Origin: Solirubrobacteraceae bacterium
Lineage (GTDB): Bacteria; Actinomycetota; Thermoleophilia; Solirubrobacterales; Solirubrobacteraceae
Assembly: GCA_025934395.1 (NCBI GenBank)
Contig: JAICYC010000009.1
Span: 1 to 64,000, forward strand
Direction: 5' to 3'
DNA: 64,000 nucleotides
The stretch's first letter is position 1; every line of letters starts with the position of its first letter. The position numbers were made by a program, and so were the translations under genes. Below, in pieces: positions 1 through 6,766 of this stretch. The notes beneath the pieces are model-generated. The model made no database searches. It was not told the DNA's origin and saw only the letters and a program-made list of their open reading frames with translations.

Positions 1-448
1 AGTTCTTGGCGATCGACACCACGAGCCGCAGGTTCGACTCGACCATCTTCTGCTTCGCGTCGAGGTCGCCCCGCTCGATCCGCTTGGCGAGATCGACCTC
101 CTCCTGGGCGGTCAGCAGGCGAACCTTGCCGATGTCCTTGAGGAACAGCTGCAGCGAGTCGGTGGTCATGTCCGGCTTCAGGTCGAGCGCGGTTTTCGCT
201 TTGCGGCGCCCGCGTTTGTCGGGCGCGCGCTCGACCTGCGCGGACGCGGCGATCGCCGGATCGATGTCCTCGACGAGCTCGATCTCGGAGCGCTCGAGGA
301 AGCCGTTGAGCTCTTCGACGTCGGACTCGTCGAGGTCGAGCTCGGACACCGCCTTGGCGATCTCCGCATAGGACAGCACGCCGACCTGCTGCCCCTTGGC
401 GAGCAGTCCCTTTACCTCATCCAGCTCCTGCAGCTCGACTACTGACAT
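1..448 (-). CDS. rpoD: Primary RNA polymerase sigma factor, N-terminal part (truncated by window edge)
   Basis: Reverse-strand reading from an ATG at 448 gives MSVVELQELDEVKGLLAKGQ and continues off the left edge, so only about 149 N-terminal residues are present. The first 65 residues are acidic and helical, like sigma region 1.1. DSLQLFLKDIGKVRLLTAQEE is the region 1.2 signature of group 1 sigma factors, and NLRLVVSIAK begins region 2.1. The protein would direct RNA polymerase to housekeeping promoters. The catalogue ORFs here (6..371 and 178..369) are shadows. A group 2 sigma factor cannot be excluded without regions 2-4. Confidence 0.9.
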   Translation of the reverse strand, partial: MSVVELQELDEVKGLLAKGQQVGVLSYAEIAKAVSELDLDESDVEELNGFLERSEIELVEDIDPAIAASAQVERAPDKRGRRKAKTALDLKPDMTTDSLQLFLKDIGKVRLLTAQEEVDLAKRIERGDLDAKQKMVESNLRLVVSIAKN

Positions 449-665
449 CTGATTCCGTTTCTCCGTCGATCGACAACTTGGCGCGACCGCCGGGACTCGG
501 TGCCGCACCCTGACCTGCCCTCTGGTCACAGATACGGCCGCAGACCTCCCGACGTTACAACCGAACAACGATCCAGCCAGCTCCACTCTAACGCGTGATC
601 TTCGAGATCCGAGACCATGAACTCGCGCTGCCAGCGGCCTCGCGGGCGCCCGCGGGAACCGCGGT

Positions 666-1292
666 GTGGACGCCTTAAGCAATGATGTGCGGGTGAGCGC
701 CAAGCCCGACGACGACGCCCCCGCACCGGCTCCCCAGAACGGGGCGGGCGTCCTCTCGCAGCTCCCGCGAACTCGCCCGCAGCGTACGAGCGCGCGCCGC
801 GCTGCTGCGCGCGAGGGAGGGGGCGCTGCCCGTCGGGGCCCGGCGAGCGCGCCCGGACACGCCCCCGAGCCGGAACGGACCGCCCGGCCGAAAGCCACCG
901 GGAAACGCTCCGGCGCCGCAAAGCGGAGCGCCGGTGCCGGCGCCGGTGGGGGCACCCCGCGCAAACCGGCTGCTGCGCGGAAGCAGGCCTCCAAGCGCAA
1001 GCCCACCGGCGCGACCCGTTCGGGCACCGCGCGCAAGAGCGCGACGCAGAGCCGTGAACGCTCGAGCCGTGCGCGCAGCGCCCCCCGGGTGCGCGGGCGC
1101 GCGCCGGATGACACCGTCCCCAGCCAGGGCTTCGCGACCGAAGGCGAGCGCGTCACCGGGCCGGTGGCGCCTCCGGGTGGCGCCGAGCTGTTCGCTACGG
1201 CCGCCGAGATCGTCACCGAGCTCGCGCGCGCGAGCGTGTCGAGCGGGGAGCGCTTCGTGCGCGACCTGCTCTCCCGCCTGCCGCTCAACTAG
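666..1292 (+). CDS. Basic Ala/Arg/Lys-rich protein of unknown function
   Basis: About 208 residues, divergent from the sigma factor gene. The first 150 residues are low-complexity and strongly basic, with histone-H1-like stretches such as RKPAAARKQASKRKP. The last 45 residues look structured and amphipathic (GAELFATAAEIVTELARASV, then RFVRDLLSRLPLN), which suggests a short conserved helical domain on a disordered tail. I do not recognise a named family; nucleic-acid binding is only a guess from the charge. The start is uncertain: GTG at 666 is the longest choice and GTG at 693 is equally plausible. The opposite-strand ORF 675..1421 is judged a shadow. Confidence 0.6.
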   Translation: MDALSNDVRVSAKPDDDAPAPAPQNGAGVLSQLPRTRPQRTSARRAAAREGGGAARRGPASAPGHAPEPERTARPKATGKRSGAAKRSAGAGAGGGTPRKPAAARKQASKRKPTGATRSGTARKSATQSRERSSRARSAPRVRGRAPDDTVPSQGFATEGERVTGPVAPPGGAELFATAAEIVTELARASVSSGERFVRDLLSRLPLN

Positions 1293-1353
1293 CGGTTTTA
1301 CCCCGATCTGCAGGAGATCCGTGTCGCGCTCGCGCGCCCCGCGGGCGCTTATG

Positions 1354-1359
1354 TATACT
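1354..1359 (+). promoter_or_regulatory. -10 box TATACT before the riboswitch
   Basis: TATACT is a one-mismatch -10 hexamer in very GC-rich DNA. It lies about 20 nt before the riboswitch aptamer and would place the transcript start near 1366. No convincing -35 element is visible at 17 nt spacing. Confidence 0.55.
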
Positions 1360-1376
1360 GCCGCGCACGCCGAGCT

Positions 1377-1505
1377 GCCCTGACCCAGGTCATGGTGGAC
1401 GGGGGACCCAATGCGGGCCACATGGGCCCGCTGGGGCGAATCGGTCCAACGGACCGTAGCGCCGCTCTCAGCCGCGCGAGCCCGTCAGCTCACCCCGTAG
1501 GCGCC
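1377..1505 (+). promoter_or_regulatory. c-di-AMP riboswitch (ydaO/yuaA leader)
   Basis: The leader contains the conserved blocks of the ydaO-yuaA class in the right order: GACGGGGGACCCAA near 1399, GGGGCGAATCGGTCC near 1433, and GAGCCCGTCAGCTCACCCCG followed by TAGGC, ending near 1503. Variable hairpins lie between them (GCGGGCC/GGCCCGC and GGTCC/GGACC). Riboswitches of this class bind cyclic di-AMP and usually repress cell-wall and osmotic genes when ligand is high. The next gene encodes an RlpA-like wall protein, which fits actinobacterial practice. No classical intrinsic terminator or Shine-Dalgarno sequence is obvious before the ATG at 1518, so the switching mechanism is not visible. Confidence 0.9.
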
Positions 1506-1517
1506 ACAACCGTTTTG

Positions 1518-2012
1518 ATGCGTCTTCGACTGCTAACGACCATGCTCGCGCCTGCCGTGCTGGCAGCCGTGCCCGCCGCGGCGCCCGCCGCGAGCACAGG
1601 GGGTGCGGCAGCGCCAGCCGCCGGCAACGCCACCCGGGCGACGACAGCGCACCGGATCCACACGACGGGCGTTGCGACGTGGTTCGGCCCGGGCTTCTAC
1701 GGCCAGAAGACAGCGTGTGGCCAGACGCTCACGCCTGCGGTGGTCGGCGTGGCAAACCGCACCCTCCCGTGCGGCACGCTCGTCAAGGTGACCTACGGCG
1801 GGCATGCGCTCACGGTGCCCGTGCTGGATCGCGGCCCCTACAGCCACATCGCCGACTGGGACCTGACCGCCGGCGCCGCGCAGGCGCTCGGCGTCAACGA
1901 CACCGTCCGGATCGGGACGCGGATCGTGGGCAGCACCCCGAACGTCCCCACGCTGGGCCTCCCTGCGGTGCCGGAATCGACCGCCCTCGCGGGCGGCGCT
2001 CTGGCGGGCTGA
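1518..2012 (+). CDS. Secreted RlpA-like double-psi beta-barrel protein
   Basis: Translation from the ATG at 1518 gives a signal peptide (MRLRLLTTMLAPAVLAAVPA...), an Ala-rich linker, and a domain of about 90 residues starting at TTGVATWFGPGFYGQKTACG. TPAVVGVANRTLPCGTLVKV and VLDRGPY are hallmarks of the RlpA/expansin-like double-psi beta-barrel. The family acts on peptidoglycan in the envelope, as lytic transglycosylases or wall-binding proteins. The catalogue ORF begins at 1392 inside the riboswitch, so that start is rejected. Total length about 164 residues. Control by c-di-AMP ties it to turgor or wall homeostasis. Enzymatic activity is not proven by the sequence. Confidence 0.85.
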   Translation: MRLRLLTTMLAPAVLAAVPAAAPAASTGGAAAPAAGNATRATTAHRIHTTGVATWFGPGFYGQKTACGQTLTPAVVGVANRTLPCGTLVKVTYGGHALTVPVLDRGPYSHIADWDLTAGAAQALGVNDTVRIGTRIVGSTPNVPTLGLPAVPESTALAGGALAG

Positions 2013-2016
2013 GCCG

Positions 2017-3225
2017 CTAGGTCTGGCCCGCCTCGCGTGCGGCCGCTGTGCGCGCGGCGGCTCGGGCTGCATACAGGCCGACGTCGGCGTGCGCTGCGAG
2101 CTCCGCTGCGGTGCGTCCGTCCTGCGGGCACGAGGCGGTGCCCACAGCCACCTCGAGCGCCCAGAGGCGCGCTCGCGCGGCGGCTGCGGCGCCGCCCGTC
2201 AGTCGCTCGGCGAGCTCCTGCGCGCCCGCGCGATCGACCCCGGGTGCGAGCAGCCAGTAACGGCCGGCGTGCTCGCGCGTGAGCGCGCCCACGCCCCGTC
2301 CGGCCATGTCGGGCTCGGCCACCGCTCGCAGCACCCCCGCGAGCAGCGCCTCCACCTCGGCGATGCGTCCGCTCGCGAGCGTGCGACGCTCCTGGCCCGC
2401 TCGGACCTGGGGGTCGCTCGCCTGTACCAGCAGCACCGCGAACGGCACGCCGCCGTGCTCGTAGCGCTCCAGCGCGGCGCCGATCGACTCGATCCACACC
2501 GATGGCCCGCGCGCCGCACGCTGGTCGCGCACCGCGATCTCGCGCTCCTCGGTTCCCGCGCCGTCGCCGGCGGTGTCGCCCAGATCGGCTCGGCGCTCGG
2601 TGGCGACGCCAGCTGCAGCCGCGGGGCCGGTCGCGCTCGAGGCGCCCGGCTCACCGCGCTCGTCCACGATCCGCACCGCGCCGGTGCCGCCGGTGCCCTC
2701 GACGATCACCGGGGCGGGCCCGCCCGACTCGGGCGCTGGGACGTTCGGCTGCTCCCGCTTGACGCCACCGGCGGCGAGCGACTGGCCCGCGAGCAGCGCA
2801 CACACGTGCGCGAGCCGGTCGGCCGCACCCGCCACGACCGAGACCGGCGCTCCGAGCAACCGCGCGGCGAGCTCCTCCCACAGCACCCCCCGCAGCGCCT
2901 CGACCGACCGCGCCGCGGCGAGCGCGTCGCGACCGGCGCCCCGCGCCGCGAGCCGCGAGACCGCCGCGGCTCCGCCGGCGCCGTCGAGCAGCTGCGTGAG
3001 CGCCGCGTCGGACTGGAGCGCGAGCAGCACCCGCTCGCACACCTCCGGGCCGTGGTCGGCGAGCGCCTGCAGGGGAACCTCGCCGATCAGCTCGGGCGGC
3101 CGGTCCAGCACGAGCGCGACCGCCCAGCGCCGGGACAGCTCGCCGGCGTGCGCGGCGACGGCGGCCACGGGGAGGTCCGGCAGGGGGCGTGGGCGCGCCG
3201 CGGGCGTCTTGGGGGGCTCCGGCAT
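2017..3225 (-). CDS. Degenerate GGDEF-domain protein
   Basis: About 402 residues from the ATG at 3225 (MPEPPKTP). The N-terminal 170 residues are Ala/Leu-rich helices of unknown fold. A low-complexity linker follows, then a C-terminal region of about 160 residues that ends with the GGDEF-family signature VGTASCPQDGRTAAELAAHADVGLY. The active-site loop reads REHAGRYWLLAP where diguanylate cyclases have GGDEF, so catalysis of c-di-GMP synthesis is unlikely. It may serve as a nucleotide sensor or scaffold. The gene is convergent with the RlpA-like gene (4 bp gap). The longer catalogue start at 3246 adds MWCYSSW and is less likely. Confidence 0.65.
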   Translation of the reverse strand: MPEPPKTPAARPRPLPDLPVAAVAAHAGELSRRWAVALVLDRPPELIGEVPLQALADHGPEVCERVLLALQSDAALTQLLDGAGGAAAVSRLAARGAGRDALAAARSVEALRGVLWEELAARLLGAPVSVVAGAADRLAHVCALLAGQSLAAGGVKREQPNVPAPESGGPAPVIVEGTGGTGAVRIVDERGEPGASSATGPAAAAGVATERRADLGDTAGDGAGTEEREIAVRDQRAARGPSVWIESIGAALERYEHGGVPFAVLLVQASDPQVRAGQERRTLASGRIAEVEALLAGVLRAVAEPDMAGRGVGALTREHAGRYWLLAPGVDRAGAQELAERLTGGAAAAARARLWALEVAVGTASCPQDGRTAAELAAHADVGLYAARAAARTAAAREAGQT

Positions 3226-3277
3226 CCAGCTTGAATAGCACCACACGGGGACGGGTTGTGCGGCTTGCCCGCGCCGT

Positions 3278-3283
3278 TAGCCT
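3278..3283 (+). promoter_or_regulatory. -10 box TAGCCT, 7 nt before a start codon
   Basis: TAGCCT is followed by exactly 7 nt and the ATG at 3291. TTGTGC lies 16 nt upstream as a possible -35. This geometry puts the transcription start at or next to the A of ATG, a leaderless mRNA. Confidence 0.5.
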
Positions 3284-3290
3284 GCAGCAC

Positions 3291-3899
3291 ATGAGGCAGC
3301 GCCCGGCCGCGATCGAGACGCTTTCCGACGCGACCACCGTGGACGAGGACACCGGCGCGGTGCGCTCGGTGCAGCGCGCCGACCTGATGATCGACCGCGA
3401 CGCGCTCGAAGGGATCTGGAGCGCCACCTACCTCGAGCGGCTCGCGCGCAGCTACTGGCGCTTCCTGGCGCGCGTGACGCTCGGGTTGATCCGCGTGCGC
3501 TACGGAGAGGAGAGCCGCTCGGTGGTGCTGATCGCGCGGCCGCTGCGGCTGCTCACCTTTCACGCACCCGAATACGAGGTGGGCGCCGCGCGCGGGCTCG
3601 TGCGCTGGCGGATCGCCCGCGGCGTGCTCGTCGCCAAGCGCGGCCGGGGGCGCGGATACCTCCAGATCGAGGTCAGCCGCGGGCCCGACGACGGTGGCCC
3701 GCGCCTGCCCCTTCACGTGGAGGTCGAGGTGGCGAACTTCTACCCGGCGATCGCCTCGGGCCTCAGCCTGCGCCTGTACAACATCACGCAGTCGCGGATC
3801 CACGTGATCGTCACCTACGGGTTCCTGCGCTCGCTCGTGCGCCGCGATCTTCCGCGATCGCGCGTGGGCCGCTTCGCCGCCGCTCAGTCGCCCGACTGA
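3291..3899 (+). CDS. Conserved hypothetical protein, about 202 residues
   Basis: Reading from the ATG at 3291 gives MRQRPAAIETLSDATTVDED. The protein has no signal peptide or clear membrane helix. The region around residues 60-190 looks like a beta-rich globular domain (LIARPLRLLTFHAPEYEVGA, GRGYLQIEVSRG, IHVIVTYGFLRSLVRR). I do not recognise the family. A leaderless-type -10 box lies 7 nt upstream of this start, which favours it over the catalogue start at 3189. Its 3' end overlaps the convergent acyltransferase gene by 16 bp. Confidence 0.7.
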   Translation: MRQRPAAIETLSDATTVDEDTGAVRSVQRADLMIDRDALEGIWSATYLERLARSYWRFLARVTLGLIRVRYGEESRSVVLIARPLRLLTFHAPEYEVGAARGLVRWRIARGVLVAKRGRGRGYLQIEVSRGPDDGGPRLPLHVEVEVANFYPAIASGLSLRLYNITQSRIHVIVTYGFLRSLVRRDLPRSRVGRFAAAQSPD

Positions 3900-4351
3900 T
3901 CGGCCGCCGCGGCCTCATCGCCGATGATCACACGCGGCGGCGCGCAGATCACCGTCGCTCCTGCGGGCACGTCCTTCGCCACAACCGCGCCGGCGCCGAT
4001 CCGCGCGCCGCGCCCCACCAGCAGGCTGCCCTCCGCGGGGGAGATGATCACCGAGCTCGCGCCGATCACCACGTCGTCCTCGATCACGATCCGGTGCGGG
4101 GAGTCAGAGCGGGCTCGCACCGCGATCGTCACGTTCTGGTAGATCCGCACGCCTTTCCCGATCACCACGTTGCTGTGGATCACGGTGCCGAAGCCGTGGT
4201 GGACGAAGCGGACGTCCGGCGCGAACTCCGCCCCCGGGGCGAGCGAGTTGTGGTAGATCGCCGAGTTGAGTTTCTTGACGAGCAACGCCGGACGGAGGAG
4301 GCCGCGCCGGCGCAACCACGCCGACAGCCGCCACAGCCGCACGGGGGTCAC
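3884..4351 (-). CDS. Hexapeptide-repeat acyltransferase (serine O-acetyltransferase-like)
   Basis: About 155 residues from a GTG at 4351 that overlaps the glpX stop (GTGA). The left-handed beta-helix hexapeptide pattern is clear from residue 60 on: VIGKGVRIYQNVTIAVRA, IEDDVVIGASSVII, VGRGARIGAGAVVAKDVPAG. FVHHGFGTVIHSNVVIGKG resembles the catalytic His region of CysE-type enzymes. It probably acetylates a serine or sugar hydroxyl using acetyl-CoA. It lacks the long N-terminal domain of true CysE, so a polysaccharide or small-molecule acetyltransferase is as likely. Co-translated with glpX. Confidence 0.75.
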   Translation of the reverse strand: MTPVRLWRLSAWLRRRGLLRPALLVKKLNSAIYHNSLAPGAEFAPDVRFVHHGFGTVIHSNVVIGKGVRIYQNVTIAVRARSDSPHRIVIEDDVVIGASSVIISPAEGSLLVGRGARIGAGAVVAKDVPAGATVICAPPRVIIGDEAAAADQSGD

Positions 4352-5373
4352 GTCGACGAGCGGTCTGCGGTGTAGAAGCGCCCGCCCGCGACAGCGTGCA
4401 GCTTGGCGCGGTCGTGGGTGGCACGGACCCTCCGGATCGTGCCCGAGCGCGTCCGCATCACGAGCGATTCCGTGGTCGCACCGCCGGCGCTCGGGTAGCG
4501 CACGCCCTGCAGGACGTCGCCGTCGGTCACTCCCGTGGCGGAGAAGAACACGTCCTCGCCGGCGACGAGGTCGTCGCGGTCGAGCACGCGGTCCAGGTCG
4601 TACCCGGCCTCGACCGCCGCGGTGCGCTCGCTCTCGTCGCGCGGCCACAGGCGACCGAGCAGCTGGCCGCCGATGCACTTCACCGCCGCCGCCGAGATCA
4701 CGCCCTCGGGAGTCCCGCCGATACCCCACAGGAGGTCCACCGGCGAGCGCTCCGTCACCGCCAGCAGCGCAGCCGACACGTCGCCGTGGGCGATCAGGCG
4801 CACGCGCGCGCCGGCCTCCCGGATCGCCGCGATCCCCTCCTCGTGCCGGGGACGGTCGAGCACCACCACCATCACGTCGCTCACCGGGCAGCCCTTTCGC
4901 TGCGCGACGAGCCGCATCGTGTCGCCCAGCGGCCGGTCGAGGTCGAGCAGGTCTGCCACCTCGGGGGCGCCGGCCATCTTCTCCATGTACACGCACGGGC
5001 CCGGGTCGAACATCGTCCCGCGGGTCGACAGCGCTATCACCGACAGCGCGCTCGGCATGCCGTGCGCCGCGAGCGTGGTCCCCTCCAGGGGGTCGACCGC
5101 GATGTCGACCTCGGGCGGCGTCCCGTCGCCGATCTGCTCGCCGTTGTAGAGCATCGGCGCCTCGTCCTTCTCGCCCTCGCCGATGACCACCACGCCGTCC
5201 ATCGCGACCGAGTGCAGCATGTAGCGCATCCCGTCCACGGCGGCCTGGTCGGCCGCCTCCTTCTCGCCGCTGCCCACGAGCGGCGCCGCCGACATCGCCG
5301 CGGCCTCGGTCACGCGGACGAGCTCGAGCGCGAGATTTCGGTCGGGAAGCTGGTCGTTGGTCTCCTCGCTCAC
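4348..5373 (-). CDS. glpX: Class II fructose-1,6-bisphosphatase
   Basis: 341 residues from a GTG at 5373 (VSEETNDQLPDRNLALELV) with GGGGAGG upstream as ribosome binding site. Family signatures are GSGEKEAADQAAVDGMRYML, the metal site GEGEKDEAPM (about residues 65-74) and DPLEGTT (about 94-100), and LWGIGGTPEGVISAAA. It hydrolyses fructose-1,6-bisphosphate to fructose-6-phosphate in gluconeogenesis, which feeds hexose phosphates to the divergently transcribed pentose phosphate operon. The catalogue ORFs starting at 5461, 5610 or 5673 run through upstream non-coding DNA. Length is normal for the family. Confidence 0.93.
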   Translation of the reverse strand: MSEETNDQLPDRNLALELVRVTEAAAMSAAPLVGSGEKEAADQAAVDGMRYMLHSVAMDGVVVIGEGEKDEAPMLYNGEQIGDGTPPEVDIAVDPLEGTTLAAHGMPSALSVIALSTRGTMFDPGPCVYMEKMAGAPEVADLLDLDRPLGDTMRLVAQRKGCPVSDVMVVVLDRPRHEEGIAAIREAGARVRLIAHGDVSAALLAVTERSPVDLLWGIGGTPEGVISAAAVKCIGGQLLGRLWPRDESERTAAVEAGYDLDRVLDRDDLVAGEDVFFSATGVTDGDVLQGVRYPSAGGATTESLVMRTRSGTIRRVRATHDRAKLHAVAGGRFYTADRSST

Positions 5374-5535
5374 CGGCGGGCCTCCCCGCGGGCGGCAGCG
5401 GCTGCGCGTGGCGAGGTGCCCTCGGTGCCTGCGAGCATCGGCGCATCGTACCCAGCGCCACGCCCGGCCGCGGGCGCGGCGGGCGCCCCGCGCTGCGCTC
5501 TCTGCCGAGCGCGCGCCGGCCTCCGCGGCAGCCAT

Positions 5536-5541
5536 TACGAT
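5536..5541 (+). promoter_or_regulatory. -10 box TACGAT before the gnd leader ORF
   Basis: TACGAT lies 6 nt before the GTG at 5548. This is the only good -10 candidate between glpX and gnd and would make the small ORF leaderless. Confidence 0.4.
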
Positions 5542-5547
5542 CGTGGC

Positions 5548-5610
5548 GTGAGCGGCCCTACCACCGACATCCAAAGCAACGGGGCGGCCGCGCGGCGCCC
5601 GGGGAGATGA
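5548..5610 (+). CDS. Possible leaderless 20-residue leader peptide ORF before gnd
   Basis: GTG at 5548 opens VSGPTTDIQSNGAAARRPGR and stops at TGA 5608-5610, four bases before the gnd ATG at 5615. Its last codons (GGGGAGATGA) contain the purine-rich sequence gnd would use as ribosome binding site, so translating it could couple to or modulate gnd. The -10 box 6 nt upstream supports transcription starting at this GTG. No amino-acid run typical of attenuators is present. It could be chance; peptide conservation is untested. Confidence 0.35.
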   Translation: MSGPTTDIQSNGAAARRPGR

Positions 5611-5614
5611 CCGC

Positions 5615-6763
5615 ATGACGCAGATCGGCTTCGTCGGGCTCGGGAAGATGGGCGGCAACATGGTGCACCGCATCCGCCGCGACTCCGATCACGAGGTGGT
5701 GGCTTTCGACTTCGACGCCAAGGCGGTGCGCCAGGCGGTGCGACACGGCGCCTCCGGTGCCGCGTCGCTGCGCGAGCTCGTCAAGCAGCTCGAGCCGCCG
5801 CGGATGGTGTGGATCATGGTGCCTGCGGGCGCTCCCACCCAGGAAACCGTCGACAAGCTCGCCAAGCTGCTCGAGCGCGGCGACGCGATCGTCGACGGCG
5901 GCAACTCCAGGTGGACCGACGACAAGCGGCGCGCCTCCGAACTGCGCCGTGCGGGAATCGAATACGTCGACGTGGGCACCTCGGGCGGCGTGTGGGGCCT
6001 CGAGGTCGGCTACTGCATGATGGTCGGCGGGCCCGGCAAAGCCGTCAAACGGCTCGCGCCGATCCTCGACGTGCTCGCGCCCGAGACCACGGAGGAGAGC
6101 CGGGCTGCGATCGGCAGGCGCGGTTGGATGCACTTCGGCCCGGCCGGTGCCGGGCACTACGTGAAGATGGTGCACAACGGCGTGGAGTACGGCCTGATGC
6201 AGGCCTACGCGGAGGGCTTCGACGTGTTCGACAAGTGCGAGTACGAGCTCGACAACGCCAAGATCGCGCACCTCTGGGGACAGGGGTCGGTGGTGCGCTC
6301 GTGGCTGTGCGAACTCGCCGCCCGCGCGTTCGAAGCCGACGGCAACGAGCTCGCGGCGATCGAGGGTTACACCGAGGACTCCGGAGAGGGCCGCTGGACG
6401 ATCGCCGACGCGACCGCGCTCGACGTGCCGACGCCGGTGATCACCGCGTCGCTGTACGAGCGCTTCCGCTCCCGCGGCAACGGCGACTTCGCCGACCGTG
6501 TGCTCGCTGCGCTGCGCAACCAGTTCGGCGGGCACGCCGTCAAGAGCGCGCCCGCTGCCGCCGCCACCGGGCCCGCCGCCTCGCGCGCGTCCGCAAAGGC
6601 GGGCAAACCCGCCCGCGCGGGGAAACGCAAAGCCTCTGCGGCGGCCGCGAAACGCCAACCCGCCACCGCCGCGAAACGCAAACCGGCGGCCGCCGCGAAG
6701 CGCAGACGCCCGCCGGCGGCGAAACGCAAACCGGCCGCCACCTCCGGCCGCGGTAGCAGCTGA
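5615..6763 (+). CDS. gnd: 6-phosphogluconate dehydrogenase (decarboxylating) with a basic tail
   Basis: 382 residues. The N-terminal Rossmann site is GFVGLGKMGGNM (about residues 5-16). The substrate region has VDVGTSGGVWGLEVGYCMMV, and catalytic HYVKMVHNGVEYG follows around residue 190. It oxidises 6-phosphogluconate to ribulose-5-phosphate plus CO2. The folded core (about 307 residues) matches the short GntZ-like class. The last 75 residues are unusual: an Ala/Lys/Pro tail with repeated AAKRKPA units, encoded by imperfect repeats of CCGCGAAACGCAAACCGG. First gene of an operon with zwf, opcA, pgl and a phosphatase; zwf starts 3 nt after its stop. Confidence 0.93.
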   Translation: MTQIGFVGLGKMGGNMVHRIRRDSDHEVVAFDFDAKAVRQAVRHGASGAASLRELVKQLEPPRMVWIMVPAGAPTQETVDKLAKLLERGDAIVDGGNSRWTDDKRRASELRRAGIEYVDVGTSGGVWGLEVGYCMMVGGPGKAVKRLAPILDVLAPETTEESRAAIGRRGWMHFGPAGAGHYVKMVHNGVEYGLMQAYAEGFDVFDKCEYELDNAKIAHLWGQGSVVRSWLCELAARAFEADGNELAAIEGYTEDSGEGRWTIADATALDVPTPVITASLYERFRSRGNGDFADRVLAALRNQFGGHAVKSAPAAAATGPAASRASAKAGKPARAGKRKASAAAAKRQPATAAKRKPAAAAKRRRPPAAKRKPAATSGRGSS

Positions 6764-6766
6764 GCG

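Noticed and set aside
1392-1517. N-terminal extension of the RlpA-like protein (MVDGGPNAGHMGPLGRIG)
   Set aside because: These codons lie inside the c-di-AMP riboswitch; the signal peptide starts at ATG 1518.
3921-4142. 72-residue plus-strand ORF opposite the acyltransferase
   Set aside because: Thr/Ala/Ile repeats mirror the hexapeptide repeats on the other strand; no independent support.
6640-6740. Short repeats in the gnd tail as CRISPR-like array
   Set aside because: The repeats are in frame, imperfect, have no spacers and encode AAKRKPA units.
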